Part shown: one piece after another, positions 1 to 10,702 of the stretch
Layout: each line of letters begins with the position of its first letter
Position numbering within the stretch: position 1 is the first letter of the stretch
Assembly: GCA_033032865.1 (NCBI GenBank)
Contig: JAWHQI010000040.1
Location: 8,105,001 to 8,169,000 of the forward strand
Length of the DNA stretch: 64,000 bases
Source: Dactylorhiza incarnata
Taxonomy: Eukaryota > Streptophyta > Magnoliopsida > Asparagales > Orchidaceae
Reading direction: 5' to 3'
Notes under the pieces: model-generated
What the model was told of the DNA's origin: nothing
Databases searched by the model: none
The model's input: the letters and a program-made list of their open reading frames with translations, nothing else
Position numbers and translations under genes: made by a program

Positions 1-2
1 AT

Positions 3-500
3 TGCATCTTAGAGAGGGAGAGGTTTGATGTGGCGGATTTGTTACTCTCCCTGATCCGATATACCTATAAGTTGTGTCAACCCACCCGTCAGAGATACAA
101 CAACCTGCCTCTGGGTGGCATCATTCAGCGAGTCATTCAGGTTTTGTATCCAACTATCGACACAGGTTTCTTTTTGTTTGATAGTTATCCTCCTATCTAT
201 AGTACCTCGCATTTGCGAGCATCCTTTGTTTCGGATGAGCCATCATCATCGGCTCAACCTCCACTCCGGCGAGGTGCGTCATCTCGAGGGGCTCGAGATG
301 CTCCATATGGGTCCTTTCGAGAGGAGATGGGCGATCGAATGACACGGGTGGAGGAGTACATTTCAGTGATAAAGAAGGATGTCTCAGGGATCAAGAAAAT
401 GATGAAGTTTATGATGAAAGCTTTAAAGTTAAACCCATCTACACCAGAGCGGAGGGAGTGGGAGAGTCCAGTTTCAGATCCGCCCCGCCAATCGATCTGA
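3..500 (+). CDS. Retroelement-associated ORF, 5' end outside window
   Basis: The frame is open from the window edge to a TGA at 498-500, so the true start lies upstream; the GTG at 30 should not be taken as a start. The visible ~165 residues hold a stretch of aromatic and basic residues, a Ser/Arg-rich linker (about residues 70-100), and a short helix rich in Glu, Lys and Met that may be a coiled coil. The style (late ORF, followed by AT-rich DNA without further coding) resembles the C-terminal part of gag-like or env-like ORFs of plant retroelements. I do not recognise the protein and assign no function. It abuts the truncated 3' side of element B. Confidence 0.4.
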   Translation, partial: CILERERFDVADLLLSLIRYTYKLCQPTRQRYNNLPLGGIIQRVIQVLYPTIDTGFFLFDSYPPIYSTSHLRASFVSDEPSSSAQPPLRRGASSRGARDAPYGSFREEMGDRMTRVEEYISVIKKDVSGIKKMMKFMMKALKLNPSTPERREWESPVSDPPRQSI

Positions 501-1045
501 AGGACTCGTAGAAGGCGCTCTCCAACTCCAAGTGTGGAGGATATAGACGAGGAGGAGTAGATGAGAGAGGAACAATTTATGTAATAATTCAGGGATTAGA
601 ACCTTATGTCTTGGATGTTGTTTGTTTTTGAATTATGCTTGATTTTGTTATCTTTTGGATGTTTGACTAGAGTGTTTCATTTATAGTTTGATGTTTATGA
701 AGTGATGATATTAAAAATCTTTTATGTGGTATACCCTTTTTGCAATCTTATGATTTACTATTTTACTACCACATAGAAGATTTTGAATTCACTTGTTGAT
801 AAATATATGTATAATGAATATATGAATAATAAGTAGATCATCTTAATAAGATTTTGAGTTTTGATTAGTGTTATAGGCTCATTAAACTTTTAATCGTGTT
901 TCCTATTTAAGATGACCATAACTTGAAACTTTCAGACAAATAAGAAAACAAAAAGAACTAGAAAGACATTTAACGTATATCATGAAGTAAAAAATTGTAT
1001 ATTTCCCTTTTTGAAACTATTCTACTTCATGAATTTTTGTGACAC
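501..1045. other. AT-rich non-coding stretch; junction of element B with older DNA
   Basis: No coding sequence is seen. From about 700 to 1045 the minus strand can be followed against the region just after gag in element C (18643-19150), for example around the words matching CAACAAGTG at both places, so this part belongs to B. From about 500 to 690 the sequence looks like the trailer of the upstream ORF. The exact junction cannot be fixed by eye. Confidence 0.45.
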
Positions 1046-2531
1046 CTAATGAATAAGAGATTTAGGAATCCAAAGAGGACCGGGTGTGACGGTTCCTTTG
1101 GGTACCCAAATACTACGTGTTTGCTTTTGAGGAGATGAAAATGAATGGCCAATTTTGAGTGGAGTTACTGTTTCATTTTCAGTTTTGGCCCTCCATTCAT
1201 ACTTTGGTTTGGTGTTATTCTTATATGTGACACTTTTATTGTGATAATCTTCATTTTTAAGATTATGATTGTAGTGATTATTGAAAGTGTTTTTTATAGG
1301 AAATTTTTGAAATTTTATGTTTGAAGAAGTCTGATAATAATGATTGTACTTTGGAAGTTTATTTTTAAATTGTTGATGTGTTTTATTTTCATCGTTTGAT
1401 TTATTAACATTTTGAGAAGAAATATTCAACTTGCCTTTAGTTATAACTTGATATTGTGAATGAGTGTTTGACCGTTTTTCTTTATGATTTCCTTGAGCAA
1501 GTTGATTTTTGCGTTTAATTCGTCATTCTTAGTTTGTAAATTGAGTCTGGCTTTATTGTAATCGATTGTGCTATTTTTAAGAGTGGTAGCAATTGATTCA
1601 ATATGTTTTTCATATTCATCCCTATATTCATCAAATGTTTCGTCCATCTCTTTAATTTCAATCTCGTAGTCTTTACATTTAGCACAATCATTCTTTGACG
1701 ATGAATTTTCTAAACATAATTTTTCATTGTGTTCTTTCACACAAATTATTTCTTTTTCAAGTTCTTTGACTTTTTCTTTAATATTAATACACTCAAAACA
1801 AGATTTTGTGTTTTCAAGTAAAAAACAAGACGATGAAGACACATCACAATTTGATTCATTAGCCTTTAGCCTCTTATTTTCTAAACGTAAGTTTTTATTA
1901 GCAATTTTCAATTTTTTGATCTTTCGTTTAGCTATTTTTAATATGTTGAAACTAGAGATAGAGGATATTACACAAGACAAAGATTTAGTCTTTCTTACAG
2001 CGCTTTTGGAGGAGGCAAAATATGAGCATGAAGTTCCTTTGTCATCTTTTAGTCCTTCCTCGATCACAGACGAGTGTCTTCTTTTGATGTATTGTTCTCT
2101 TTCTCTATTTCAATATTCTCCATGGCTTTGCTTCGAGAGAGATCTTCTTGGATGATAATGGATTCTTGTACGTTCTTTTCCTCTTGTGTTTGTTCCACAC
2201 CTGCGTGAGGAAGACCATACATTTCTTCAAGAAAGTGCCATATTTTGTATGCACTAGAAAAGCAATGTATAAATTTGAAAATTTCATTAGATAGTGCACA
2301 AAATAGATAGTGTTTGGCTTTGGCATTTAGCTGACGTTCCTTTTTATTTGATTCATCCGCAAGTTTTATAATAGCTAAGTTCCATGCTTCGATGTCTAAA
2401 GTTTTAATAAATTTTTCAATTAAGATTTTCCATCCTTTATAGTTTGTTCCTTCAAACAAGGGTGGTTTATGTGATATTTCATCTTCATAGAAATTTGCCC
2501 CACTAATTGAAGCGAGATCATGAGACGCCAT
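1046..2531 (-). pseudogene. gag: gag of element B, frameshifted, no zinc knuckle
   Basis: The ATG at 2531 (beginning MASHDLAS) opens a 155-residue block with the gag N-terminal pattern PLFEGTNYKGW and a Trp/Leu-rich helix region. Two frameshifts, near 2064 and near 1435, split the rest into a coiled-coil block rich in Lys, Glu and Asn (2067-1441) and a C-terminal block (1429-1046) ending in IWVPKGTVTPGPLWIPKSL. That C-terminal tail corresponds to the end of full-length gag in element E. The central UBN2 half and both CCHC zinc knuckles present in E are missing. Element C has the same arrangement, so the shortening is ancestral to the subfamily. The start is supported by its place about 50 bases downstream of the PBS. 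Confidence 0.8.
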
Positions 2532-2561
2532 TATTCCCAGTTGTTAAGCCGATTGGAATAA

Positions 2562-2579
2562 AACCTGGCTCTGATACCA
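2562..2579 (-). promoter_or_regulatory. Primer-binding site of B (initiator tRNA-Met)
   Basis: On the minus strand TGGTATCAGAGCCAGGTT lies two bases inside the LTR end. It is an 18-base complement of the 3' end of plant initiator tRNA-Met and the best preserved PBS in the window. Confidence 0.9.
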
Positions 2580-2581
2580 CT

Positions 2582-3649
2582 TGTTGGATCGGTCGGCGCC
2601 CTTAGAGGGGGGGTGAATAAGGGTTTTCAAAAACTTTAGATTATATTTAAAAACTTTGAATTATTGCGAGATTAAAGACATGAAATAAGTGAAGTAAAAC
2701 AAAAAGGAGACAAGCTTTATTAATGATAAATAAGTTTTACAAAACTTGATCTCGATGACGCTAGAGATCGGAGGCGAATAATAAAAAAGCTCCTTTTGTT
2801 TTCTATCCCGACTCGCTTTCCCACGAACCGGTGGCCCTAGCCTTATCCACCCCGGATTCGGCCTCAAGCCGCTCTAGCCAATCCTTCCCCGGATGTGGCC
2901 TCGAGCACCCCCTAGAACTAGCCTAGATCTAGTCGCCAACACGATGCGAATTTCAGCCCTAAGTCTACCCCAGACCTAGTCGCCAACACGAGGCGATTTC
3001 ACTACCGTTTACAATGAAGAAAGAGAAAAAAAATAACAAAACCTCCCTTAAGGTGAACTTCTGAAGTCGGAGATGAAGATCCGCTGTAGAATCAGCGTTT
3101 GTTGAAGCGGACTTCGTCTGGATTCGGCGAGATGGAATTCTCCTTCAGAAATAGGCAGAGCTTCGCTGGGACCTCAAATTTCGGCTAAGACTAGCCTCTG
3201 GAATTCTAGTACTCTCTCTCTGAGGTGTATGCAATAGGTGTGTCGAAAACAAGAGGAGAGGGGGTCCTTTTATAGCCCAAGCGCTACCGCCGGCGCTAGC
3301 CCGGATTAAGAAATAATTTGCGCGGCAGGATCTTCAATCCGAGGCAACATTTTGCTCTATGCCTCTTATGCGCCATGCTACCGCCAGCGCTATCTGCTAC
3401 CGCCTGGCGTTATCTCTTTCTAAAAACACAGCCAGAATCGTGCTAATCAACGCTAGCGCTGGGCGCTATTGATACCGCCGGCGCTAGTGAGCCTTTTCGA
3501 ATTTTGGTCCCAATTTTGGGGGCAGTCATCATGAGTACTCCTTGATTCGTATGGACTATGTTAACCTGCACACTTAAATACACAAGATCAAAAACACATA
3601 GGATTTGTTATTCTCAAACCTAGGGGATGCGGAAGACCATGTTCCAACA
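2582..3649 (-). repeat. 5' LTR of element B
   Basis: The LTR is 1068 bases, TGTTGG...CCAACA, with the C-rich tract (a G7 run at 2607-2613 on the plus strand) just inside its 3' end. The minus-strand start TGTTGGAACATGGTC is shared with elements C and E. It holds a GCTAGCG-type word array (about 3282-3500) and a TATA box. At 3649/3650 it meets the RT frame of element A. Confidence 0.9.
3267..3500 (-). promoter_or_regulatory. TATA box and upstream CpG word array in B LTR
   Basis: The minus strand reads CTATAAAAG at 3275-3267, a good TATA box. Immediately upstream (3282-3500) are repeated variants of GCTAGCGC and GCCGGCGGTAGC. The same order, array then TATA, is seen in the C, E and H LTRs, which supports a U3 promoter. 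Confidence 0.65.
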
Positions 3650-4422
3650 AGGAGCTCATCAAGAAATTTGGGATGGAATCAGCCTCCACCATGAGAACAC
3701 CCATGGGGTCTAATGTATCATTAGACAAGGATGAAAAGGGAAAGGCCTTTGATGAGTCCATGTACAGATGCATCATTGGATCCCTATTATACTTGACTGC
3801 TAGTAGGCCAGACATTATGTATTATACATGTGTTTGTGCTAGGTATCAAGCATGTCCTAAGAAATCTCACTACACCTCTGTGAAGAGGATTTTGAGATAC
3901 CTTAAGGGCAGCTTGCATCTTGGCCTTTGGTACCCTAAGAACAATGACTTTGAACTAACAGGCTTTTCAGATGCAGATTTTGCAGGTTGTAAAGAAGACA
4001 GAAAGAGTGCAAGTGGTACTTGTCAATTCCTAGGGAGAACATTGATATCTTGGAGCAGCAAGAAACAAACCAGTGTGGCAATATCCACAGCTGAGTCTGA
4101 ATACATTGCTGCAGGTAGCTGTTGTGCACAACTCCTTTGGACACAGCATCAATTGGAGGATTACAACCTCAAGGTAAGGGAATCTCCTTTGTATTGTGAT
4201 TCATCCAGTGCAATATCTATTGCTAAAAATCCTGTCTCTCATAGCAGGACTAAGCACATAGAGATTAGATATCATTTTTTTAGAGAATATGTAGAGTGTA
4301 AAGACATCTTTCTTGAATTTGTCCCCACTGACAAACAAGTAGCTGATATCTTTAAAAAGCCACTGGATGAATCTAAATTCAATGCTTTCAAAATTGATCT
4401 TGGCATGCTTAGTATAGAATAG
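3650..4422 (+). CDS. pol: pol C-terminus of element A: RT end and RNase H
   Basis: The frame is already open at the LTR junction (KELIKKFGM) and runs uninterrupted to TAG at 4420-4422. Counting from the ATG at 3673, residues 36-50 are the copia RT-connection signature GSLLYLTASRPDI. RNase H follows with its acidic triad visible: Asp100 in FSDADFAG, Glu141 in STAESEY and Asp176 in YCDSSSA. The C-terminal DIFKKPL is the usual end of copia RNase H. It would copy the element's RNA into DNA and remove the RNA strand inside virus-like particles. It is the only pol segment in the window with no internal stop, but it is 5'-truncated and cannot act alone. Confidence 0.9.
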
Positions 4423-4972
4423 TCCTAAATGTATGAGTAGTAGTTGTCACTGTTGTTGATTATGAATGGTGAATTATCACACTTTACATTATTGTACACT
4501 ATAACTTAGTGACATGACTAGGACACATCTTCAGCCAAAATATCTACATTAGGTCTAAACCCTTTGATCAGCTAAACTGCAGGAGTATGTTCAGCTGAAT
4601 CAGCTAAGAAAAATCCCAGCTGAACCGCTGAGACGAGCAAATTGTCCCAGCGGTTGACAGTTCACTGTCCCAGCTGAACCGCTAAGACAAGCAAAATGTC
4701 CCAGCGGTTGACAGTTCACTATCCTAGTGGCCTAGGTCTCCGTCTCAGCTGAACCGCTGAGACGGGGTATGTTCAATATGAAATCTTATAATTAACCCAA
4801 AACTCCTTAACACAATAAGGTAATTAAGTCTAAAAGCCTAGGGTTAATAAAAACGAAACTGAAATTCTATAAATAGATACAATGTAACTTAAAACACACC
4901 ACAAAGCCAAACCCTTAGCCGACGAGACGATTCATCTTCTCTCCCGTCTCAGCGCCTCGATTTTCTGCTTCC
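4423..4972 (+). other. Non-coding leader before env-like ORF, with word array
   Basis: There is no coding between RNase H and the env-like ORF. From 4571 to 4770 it carries repeats of CCGCTGAGACG and its complement CGTCTCAGCGG, including a 54-bp unit repeated twice in tandem (4615-4668 and 4669-4722). The same words are arrayed in the element's LTR at 8297-8480. Confidence 0.7.
4615..4722 (+). repeat. 54-bp tandem duplication of CCGCTGAGACG words
   Basis: Two adjacent 54-base units begin CCCAGCTGAACCGCT and end TTGACAGTTCACT. They differ at only a few positions (for example GAGACGAG against AAGACAAG). Confidence 0.85.
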
Positions 4973-7586
4973 ATGGCGCCAAAAAGCTCAAAAGATCTCC
5001 TGGAGGGCTATGAAATCGTCAGAGATGGATTCTCTCACGCCTCAGAAGAAATAAGACACGTGATTCATCTAATGGAAGCTCAAGGTCTGGAGCATATGCT
5101 TTCTGAACCTTGCTGCATTCTCAGAACTGAAGTTCTGGAATGGTTCAACCATGTCAAATTATCTCCCTCCAAAACCATCCTGAAGTCCAAGATAGGAAAT
5201 GAGAAGATAAAGATTACAGCTAAAAGGTTGGAGAAGGGACTGAAATTAACTCCCTGCAGTAAAACTGAAGAGGAGGAGATATCTGAAAAGGATAAGCAGA
5301 CTGCCCTAAAGTGGACAGGATACAGTTATACTAAAACCAGTTGTCTAAAGAGGAAGTTCTTCAATCAACAGGGGAAGTTGTTGTCTGATATAGTGGGCAA
5401 AGCTATCCTATGCAAGCCAGGTTCACATGATACTGTCTCACAGTTCATGTTTGAACTAATGACTAGGATAATTCTTTCCAAGAAAACCTCATGGGGAGAA
5501 GTTATTTTTCAAAGGATAAAGGAATCTCTACAAGCCCCCAATATGGGAAGAATATTATCTCTGTACCTACAGAATAGTCATTCAGAGACCTTTGCAAACT
5601 CCAAGGGGTCAAATCTCCATTATCTCAAAAGAATGGGCATTAAGACTCTGGACAGATTCTCCAAAGTGCTCCCTATGAGCCAGCCATCTGTGGCAAAGGA
5701 AAAGAAGAAAGAGTCATCCCAACAGAAATCAAATTCATCCTCAAAGTCAGATGGGTCTGACAATGAGGACATTCATGGGTCTGACCTTAGATCTGGCAGC
5801 AACCCAATGAACCTAGATAATGAAGAAGTCCCCAGGACAAGAAGGGATGAGGAGCCCCAAGAAAGAGTTGAGCCCAATCCTGAGCCAACTCAGCTGAATG
5901 CTAATCCAGATGTTCCTCAAGCTGAAGATGAATTTCCCAACTCACCTATCCATGGTAAATTAGGATTTCAGTTAGGCCTCTCTTCTCTATCAATAGTATA
6001 GTCTAGGTGTCTAATTCATCAATCATTTTTCAAGTGACTTTAGACAAAATTCTCCTCCTATGGATGCCCCAAGTGAAGGGCAGCATAGCCCAGCCTATGA
6101 AGGAGGAGGTGGGTATGCTAGTGGGGGAGAACATCAACAGGAATCAACCCCTCCAAATGTACAAGGTACACCTAATGCCCCATCTTAGGGGGAGCAGATC
6201 CCTGATTATGGAAGGGCTAATGCTCAAAGTGGAGCTGAAAAACTGGTTGAAAAGGATTTGACCCAGGCAAAACCAGCTGCTGTTCTGGACACATATGACC
6301 TGTTAAACTCAATACAAACCATGATTGAGGGCCAGATGTTGTCTTTGAAAGAGATTGTTGCTGAAAAGGTCCATGATGTCTCTGCTCAGATAAGGGATGA
6401 ATTGTGTGCAACAAGAGCTGCATTGACTCGGGAGATCCAGGCCAGCGAGCAAAGAATGAAGTCAAGAGTGGTTGCAGTAAGAACTGAGCTGAATGCCCAG
6501 GTTAATGATGTCAAAACTGCATCAGATCATATCCTTCTGCAGATGACAAGATGGTTTGAAATGGCCAAAAATACTATTGCTACCCAGCACATAGTTCTGA
6601 AGAATATTGCAGACCATCAAGGGGATTCCACAAAGGACATCACATATGTAAAGAATCAGCTCTACAAAAATGAAAATGTCTGGGAAAAAGATGTTGCCAG
6701 AATGGCACAAGTGGTCAACACATCAAGCAACCAAGTCAAGTCCCACATTGACAAGGCAAAGGAATACATTTTAGATGATGTGGACAGCACCTTTCAAACT
6801 CTCTCTCAATCCATATTGAATCAACATTCTGAAATAGAGAAGAAGATAGTGGAAAATAGCAAAGAAGGGGAGGAGAAGAATCTCAATCTACATGCTAAGC
6901 TGAAAGGAGCTCACATACAGTTGTATAACAACATGGAATCCTCCCATAAACTGATACTCTCCAATCAAGAAGAAGCCAGCAAGCAAGTGGTGGATGTGGT
7001 CAACAATGCTTCCAGTGCTATTCAAGAAAATATCCTTACCATGGTCAAAAAGGTCACTGATAATCAATGGGACTCCAGCTTAAAAGTGCTGCAAGGAACA
7101 AGAATTGCTTTGAATCTTCCAGTCTTGAACCCTAACAGAGATGAAGACTTTGACTTCCAAAGTCAATCAAATCTGATTGCTGATGAGAGAGAAGCAAAGA
7201 GGACAAGGGTAGAGGGTATTCAAACTGCTGAAGAATACATGACACAGAAAAGAATGGAAAGATTAGAGGATCCACTCCATGAAGATGACAATCTGGAGTT
7301 GGACACAATTGTTGTCAATACCTGGGTGAGCCATGGCAATCCAATGAAGGACATTGACCATGTCTATTTAGCTGCTGAGTGGATCAAACACCTTGAAAGG
7401 GAATCTTTAAGGGAAAGGATTCTCAAAGAAAACATGGTAAGAAGGGAAACTCCTTTAAGGATTCCCACAAGATATCTTCCCAAGCCACTTATGTACTTCA
7501 AAGTAAAGGAGAAGATCAAGGCTACTGCTGAAGCTAGGAAAAGAAAGTCTACAGATGGAGAAAGCTCTTCCCAGGGTCCATCTTAG
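4973..7586 (+). pseudogene. env-like ORF of Sirevirus element A, broken
   Basis: The ATG at 4973 opens 342 residues to a TAG at 5999-6001. The coding frame then shifts: from about 6045 it is the frame of the later block, interrupted by a TAG at 6186-6188 and then open to 7584-7586. The N-terminal 220 residues resemble the conserved putative plant transposon domain of Sirevirus third ORFs (pattern FMFELMTRIILSKKTSWGE). A Ser/Asp/Pro-rich linker follows, then a long helical region (about 6290-7100) with Gln/Glu/Lys heptad-like spacing, and a basic tail. I see no clear signal peptide or transmembrane segment, so envelope function is not supported. A GT-AG pair could span the first break, so removal of an intron is an alternative to a frameshift. 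Confidence 0.7.
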
Positions 7587-8115
7587 AAGAACCAGCCTTA
7601 AAAAAATTTTGGATTGAATGTACAACTATAAGTTGAATTTTTTTATGTCTGTACTGAACATTTAAAGTGAAATGATATTTCATATTCTGATCATAATATT
7701 GTGGTTGTTACTATTGGTATATGTACTCTGTATTTATAATCTCTAGTATTCAGTAGCATAAATGGGATGTTCAAATTGAAATGGATCAGCTATTACAGAA
7801 AATAGCTCTCCAATTGAGGGGGAGTAAATTCCCTGCTCAGGTTGAGGGGAAGTGGGCAAATGCTAAGAGTGTATAGGTTAGCCTATAGGTTGATCCAAAG
7901 GGATCTATAGATGTTGTCCCTCTATCCATAGCAGGTTAAGGTTGAAGAAACCAGAAAGGGGGAGATAGGGCCAGTACCAATGCTGGAGAAAGGGGGAGAA
8001 AGGGTCAGTGCAAATGCCTAGGGTGTTAGGGACTTTGCTACAGATCAAGATATGTTTTTGCTATTTATGTACCTTAGCATTGGGGATGTTCTACCTTCTT
8101 CAAATAGGGGGAGAT
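7587..8115 (+). promoter_or_regulatory. Multiple polypurine tracts before 3' LTR of A
   Basis: After the env-like ORF the region is non-coding and holds several AGGGGGAG tracts (near 7814, 7953 and 7988, plus a weaker AGGGGAAG near 7844). The functional one at 8106-8113 ends two bases before the LTR. Repeated PPTs are a described Sirevirus feature; the last one should prime plus-strand DNA synthesis. Confidence 0.75.
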
Positions 8116-8296
8116 TGTTGGGTATATTGCCCTCAATATTACCTTGATTTGAAGAGGCATCACTCTCAATGCTAAGGACATATTATATTTAACAAAGCTA
8201 TACTTATGTAGGATATACAGGAACAGGTGACTCAAAAGGAAGGGCCAAAGATGGCCTTAGATAAGAAGAAATCATCTACAAGAAGATGAAGATCTG

Positions 8297-8480
8297 TCTC
8301 AGCAGAACCGCTGAGACGAAGGGTCAGAACCGCTGAGACGAGGAGCCGTCTCAGCGGATCCACTGAGAAGGAGACTGGAGCAACCGCTGAGAAGGGGACT
8401 GAAGCTACCGCTAAGACTGGAAGCTGTCTCAGCCCAACCGCTGAGATTGGAAGCTGTCTCAGCCCAACCGCTGAGACAGA
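8297..8480 (+). repeat. CCGCTGAGACG word array in A LTR (U3)
   Basis: At least six matches to CCGCTGAGA or its complement TCTCAGCGG occur in under 200 bases, with further variants such as ACCGCTAAGA. Neighbouring inverted copies could form hairpins. The array lies about 120 bases upstream of a TATA box. Confidence 0.8.
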
Positions 8481-8599
8481 TCCAAATGTGCTGACGGGAT
8501 CTGCTTTTGGCGCAAACGACAATAGAAAGGGAAAAGCAACTCCAATCTGCCCCATACTGTGTCAGGAGGATCGATATAGCCGTTGAAGCCTTCTGAAGG

Positions 8600-8607
8600 T
8601 ATAAAAG
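8600..8607 (+). promoter_or_regulatory. Candidate TATA box, A LTR
   Basis: TATAAAAG lies in the middle of the LTR, downstream of the word array, which is the expected place for the retroelement promoter. Confidence 0.6.
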
Positions 8608-9062
8608 AAGAAGCTAGGGCACAACAACAAGTACTGTTCCATTGAAAAGCTTTTGATGCATGCCGCAATCGAGCATTCACGTTTCAGCCAGTTGAAGTTG
8701 TTCTCTGAAGCTGAAGTTAATCTTCTAAGGGAGATTAGTTAGCTCTTCCTGTACAAACTCAAGAAGGGCAAGTTGATCTTCTGCTTTGCTGAAGGAGATG
8801 ATCAAGGTGATACAAATCTGAAGCTGCTGCTTTTCAGATCTAAAGAAAGGATTCAGAAGACCTAAGAGTAAACCTTTTGTCTTCTGTATTTAGCTCAAAC
8901 TCTATTATATCTTTGTAAGGCATTGTTGCCTGAGTGAAAGGCTGTTGAGCTTGTGTGTAAAGCTGTGTTGACAGCTTGAGTGGTAGGACTTCTTGATAGG
9001 TCAGAGGTAGGAAATTTGTGGGATTTCTGAGTGGTAGGAGTTACATAACTCTGAGCTATAGG

Positions 9063-9169
9063 GCTGCTGTGCCTGAGGTGTAGGGTTGTTGAGCCTGAGG
9101 TGTAGGGATGTTGAGCCTGAGGTGTAGGGTTGTTGAGCCTGAGTGTAGGGTTGCTGTGCCTGAGGTAGG
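9063..9169 (+). repeat. 22-bp tandem repeat in A LTR, five units
   Basis: The unit is GTTGTTGAGCCTGAGGTGTA plus GG. Three 22-base units are followed by 21- and 20-base variants. It lies downstream of the TATA box, so it would be transcribed as part of the R/U5 leader. Confidence 0.9.
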
Positions 9170-9432
9170 ATCACTCTTGATCTGAGAAGTTCTGAGGAAC
9201 TTGTGGTGTAAGCTCAAGGAGCTGAGATTTGAGTTTGTGGCCTTGTCTAACTCACTGTTAGAAAGGTGAAGGGGAAAGAGGACTACTCAAGACACCCTGT
9301 CTTGAGGAACCTCTATAAATCCTTGTGTGATTTCTGTGTTTGAGTTTTCTGCAGCTAGTTACATTAGTATTATATAAAGAAAATAAGTAAAACCTATTCA
9401 CCCCCCCCCCCCTCTAGGTATTATTGACTACA

Positions 9433-10530
9433 CCTATATAAACTATCACCTGTCCTGCCTATGATCATGACCCTGGAATCCACAACCTCGTCCCCGTCCT
9501 CGGCCCCCAAAATGTTGGGCCTGTGAGGAAGCCAGTAGTGTTGGTGGCGCATTCCTCTGCGTGTAGTTCCTCCGAATGTGGCTCCTCTAGTGGCATAGGT
9601 AGCACTCTGGTGGGGGAGGTGGCACACATCCTAGCCTCAGCACCTCCCACATTTATAGTGGCTGAGGAGCCAATACTACATGCTCCCTCTGCTCCTGCCT
9701 CTCCTACTGGAGGGGTCGTTCCTCCGTCATCCCTTCACTGATGTCTCAACCTTTCTGTTGGTCTTTCCTGTCGCCCCGACCTTGGTCCTCTGTTAGTCTA
9801 TTCCTTCTACGGAAGGTGTGCTAGTCTGCCTCCAGCTTCTTGGCCATCTCCAAGATCCTGGCCATACTGCCGTCCGAAACCAAAAGGAGGGTCTGCCTCA
9901 CCTCATCATGGAGGCCCTTGTAGAACCTCTCTGCATACCCCGCATCGTCCAGCTGATAGGAGTCCGCAAACCGGGCCAGGTGGTTAAACTCCCGGTGATA
10001 CTCAAGAAATATCTTATCCCCTGCCTCAACTATAGAAATCTATCCTCCAACTCATATCTCGCAGACTGGGGCATGAAATGCTCCAGCAGTGCTGCCTTGA
10101 AATCACCCTAAGAGACGTGTGTAGCATCCAATCCAGCATAAGTGGTGTCCAGCAGCGAATTCCACCATCTCTTCGCATGGGACTCCAAACATGAGACCAC
10201 TAGCGGTACTTACGTCTCTGTCGGGCATTGAATCCCTGCCAGCATCTCGTACATGATATCCAGCCAATCCTTAGTCCAAACCGCTAACTCTGTCCCAAGA
10301 TAGGATGGGGGATAAAGCCCACAGAAGAGGCTCAGCCAATTGGCCCCAAGGTTTGGTTGAGGAGTCGGATCCTGTTGTGCCCTGAATGCGTCCAGTATGG
10401 CAGTCAGCGTCTGTCCCATCTCCCTCTGCTAGAATGGAGTGGGATCCGGTGTTGGTGGGACGACGTTTGGAGTCGTAGGCGCTCCATGCTACGGAGTAGG
10501 GTTTGTCGCGGGCTACAAAAGAAAAATGAC
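9433..10530 (-). pseudogene. gag: gypsy gag fragment of D1
   Basis: The minus strand shows a Pro/Thr-rich N-terminus, then (10419-10210) a block beginning MGQTLTAILDAF with YPPSYLGTELAVWTKDWLD, the start of the retrotransposon gag domain. Past a stop at 10210 the domain continues in pieces with RWWNSLLD and a block ending FMPQSARYELEDRF, its typical core. Frameshifts and stops then scatter the sequence down to an Arg/Gly-rich stretch near 9470. No zinc knuckle, protease or RT is present. The protein would normally assemble the particle; this copy is dead. Confidence 0.8.
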
Positions 10531-10691
10531 ACTCGTAAGGGGGTTTGTCTAAAATGATTCAGTTAAAAGTGGACTTTTCATGTGATTCCCCATATGGGCA
10601 CACCATTGCTTCTGCTGCTAGTTTGTCCTCAAACTAAGCTCGCGCGGGGTGTCCCAAGGTTTGTGGACCTCTTTTCTTCGGATCGAGGTTC

Positions 10692-10702
10692 GCTCTGATA
10701 CC
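10692..10702 (-). promoter_or_regulatory. Primer-binding site of D1
   Basis: The minus strand GGTATCAGAGC lies four bases inside the LTR end and matches the initiator tRNA-Met complement, lacking the first T. Confidence 0.75.

Larger units (their letters stand above)
690..3649 (-). mobile_element. Element B: truncated gag-only Sirevirus (Ty1/copia)
   Basis: Read on the minus strand this is a 5' LTR (3649 to 2582), a tRNA-Met primer-binding site, a broken gag (2531 to 1046) and the start of the AT-rich region that follows gag in element C. The polymerase genes expected next in an autonomous copy are absent, and the 3' LTR is not in the window. LTR, PBS and gag all match element C, so B is a second member of the same gag-only subfamily. 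Its outer LTR edge interrupts the RT reading frame of element A at 3650, so B entered A after A was in place. The left boundary is approximate. Confidence 0.75.
3650..9432 (+). mobile_element. Element A: 3' part of a SIRE-type Sirevirus
   Basis: The element preserves the end of pol (RT thumb and RNase H), a non-coding leader, an env-like ORF, repeated polypurine tracts and the 3' LTR. Everything 5' of the RT C-terminus (5' LTR, gag, protease, integrase, most of RT) is cut off by the LTR of element B. An extra ORF after pol together with multiple PPT copies is the known hallmark of the SIRE group within Sireviruses. Downstream, the LTR ends against a gypsy gag fragment (D1). Without the 5' LTR the target duplication cannot be checked. 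Confidence 0.85.
8116..9432 (+). repeat. 3' LTR of element A
   Basis: It starts TGTTGGGTATATTG directly after the PPT and runs about 1317 bases to ACTACA, with a C12 run (9401-9412) close to its end followed by TCTAGG. The end is placed by the terminal CA and by the switch to gypsy sequence, so it could be off by a few bases. It contains a word array, a TATA box and a 22-bp tandem repeat. Confidence 0.8.

Noticed and set aside
4973..7586. A true envelope glycoprotein
   Set aside because: No signal peptide, membrane anchor or cleavage site can be seen; env-like is used only for the ORF position after pol.
8232..8555. 107-residue minus-strand ORF with repeated QLP-type segments
   Set aside because: It is a translation of the CCGCTGAGACG word array inside the A LTR; the repetition is nucleotide-level and the frame crosses LTR control sequence.
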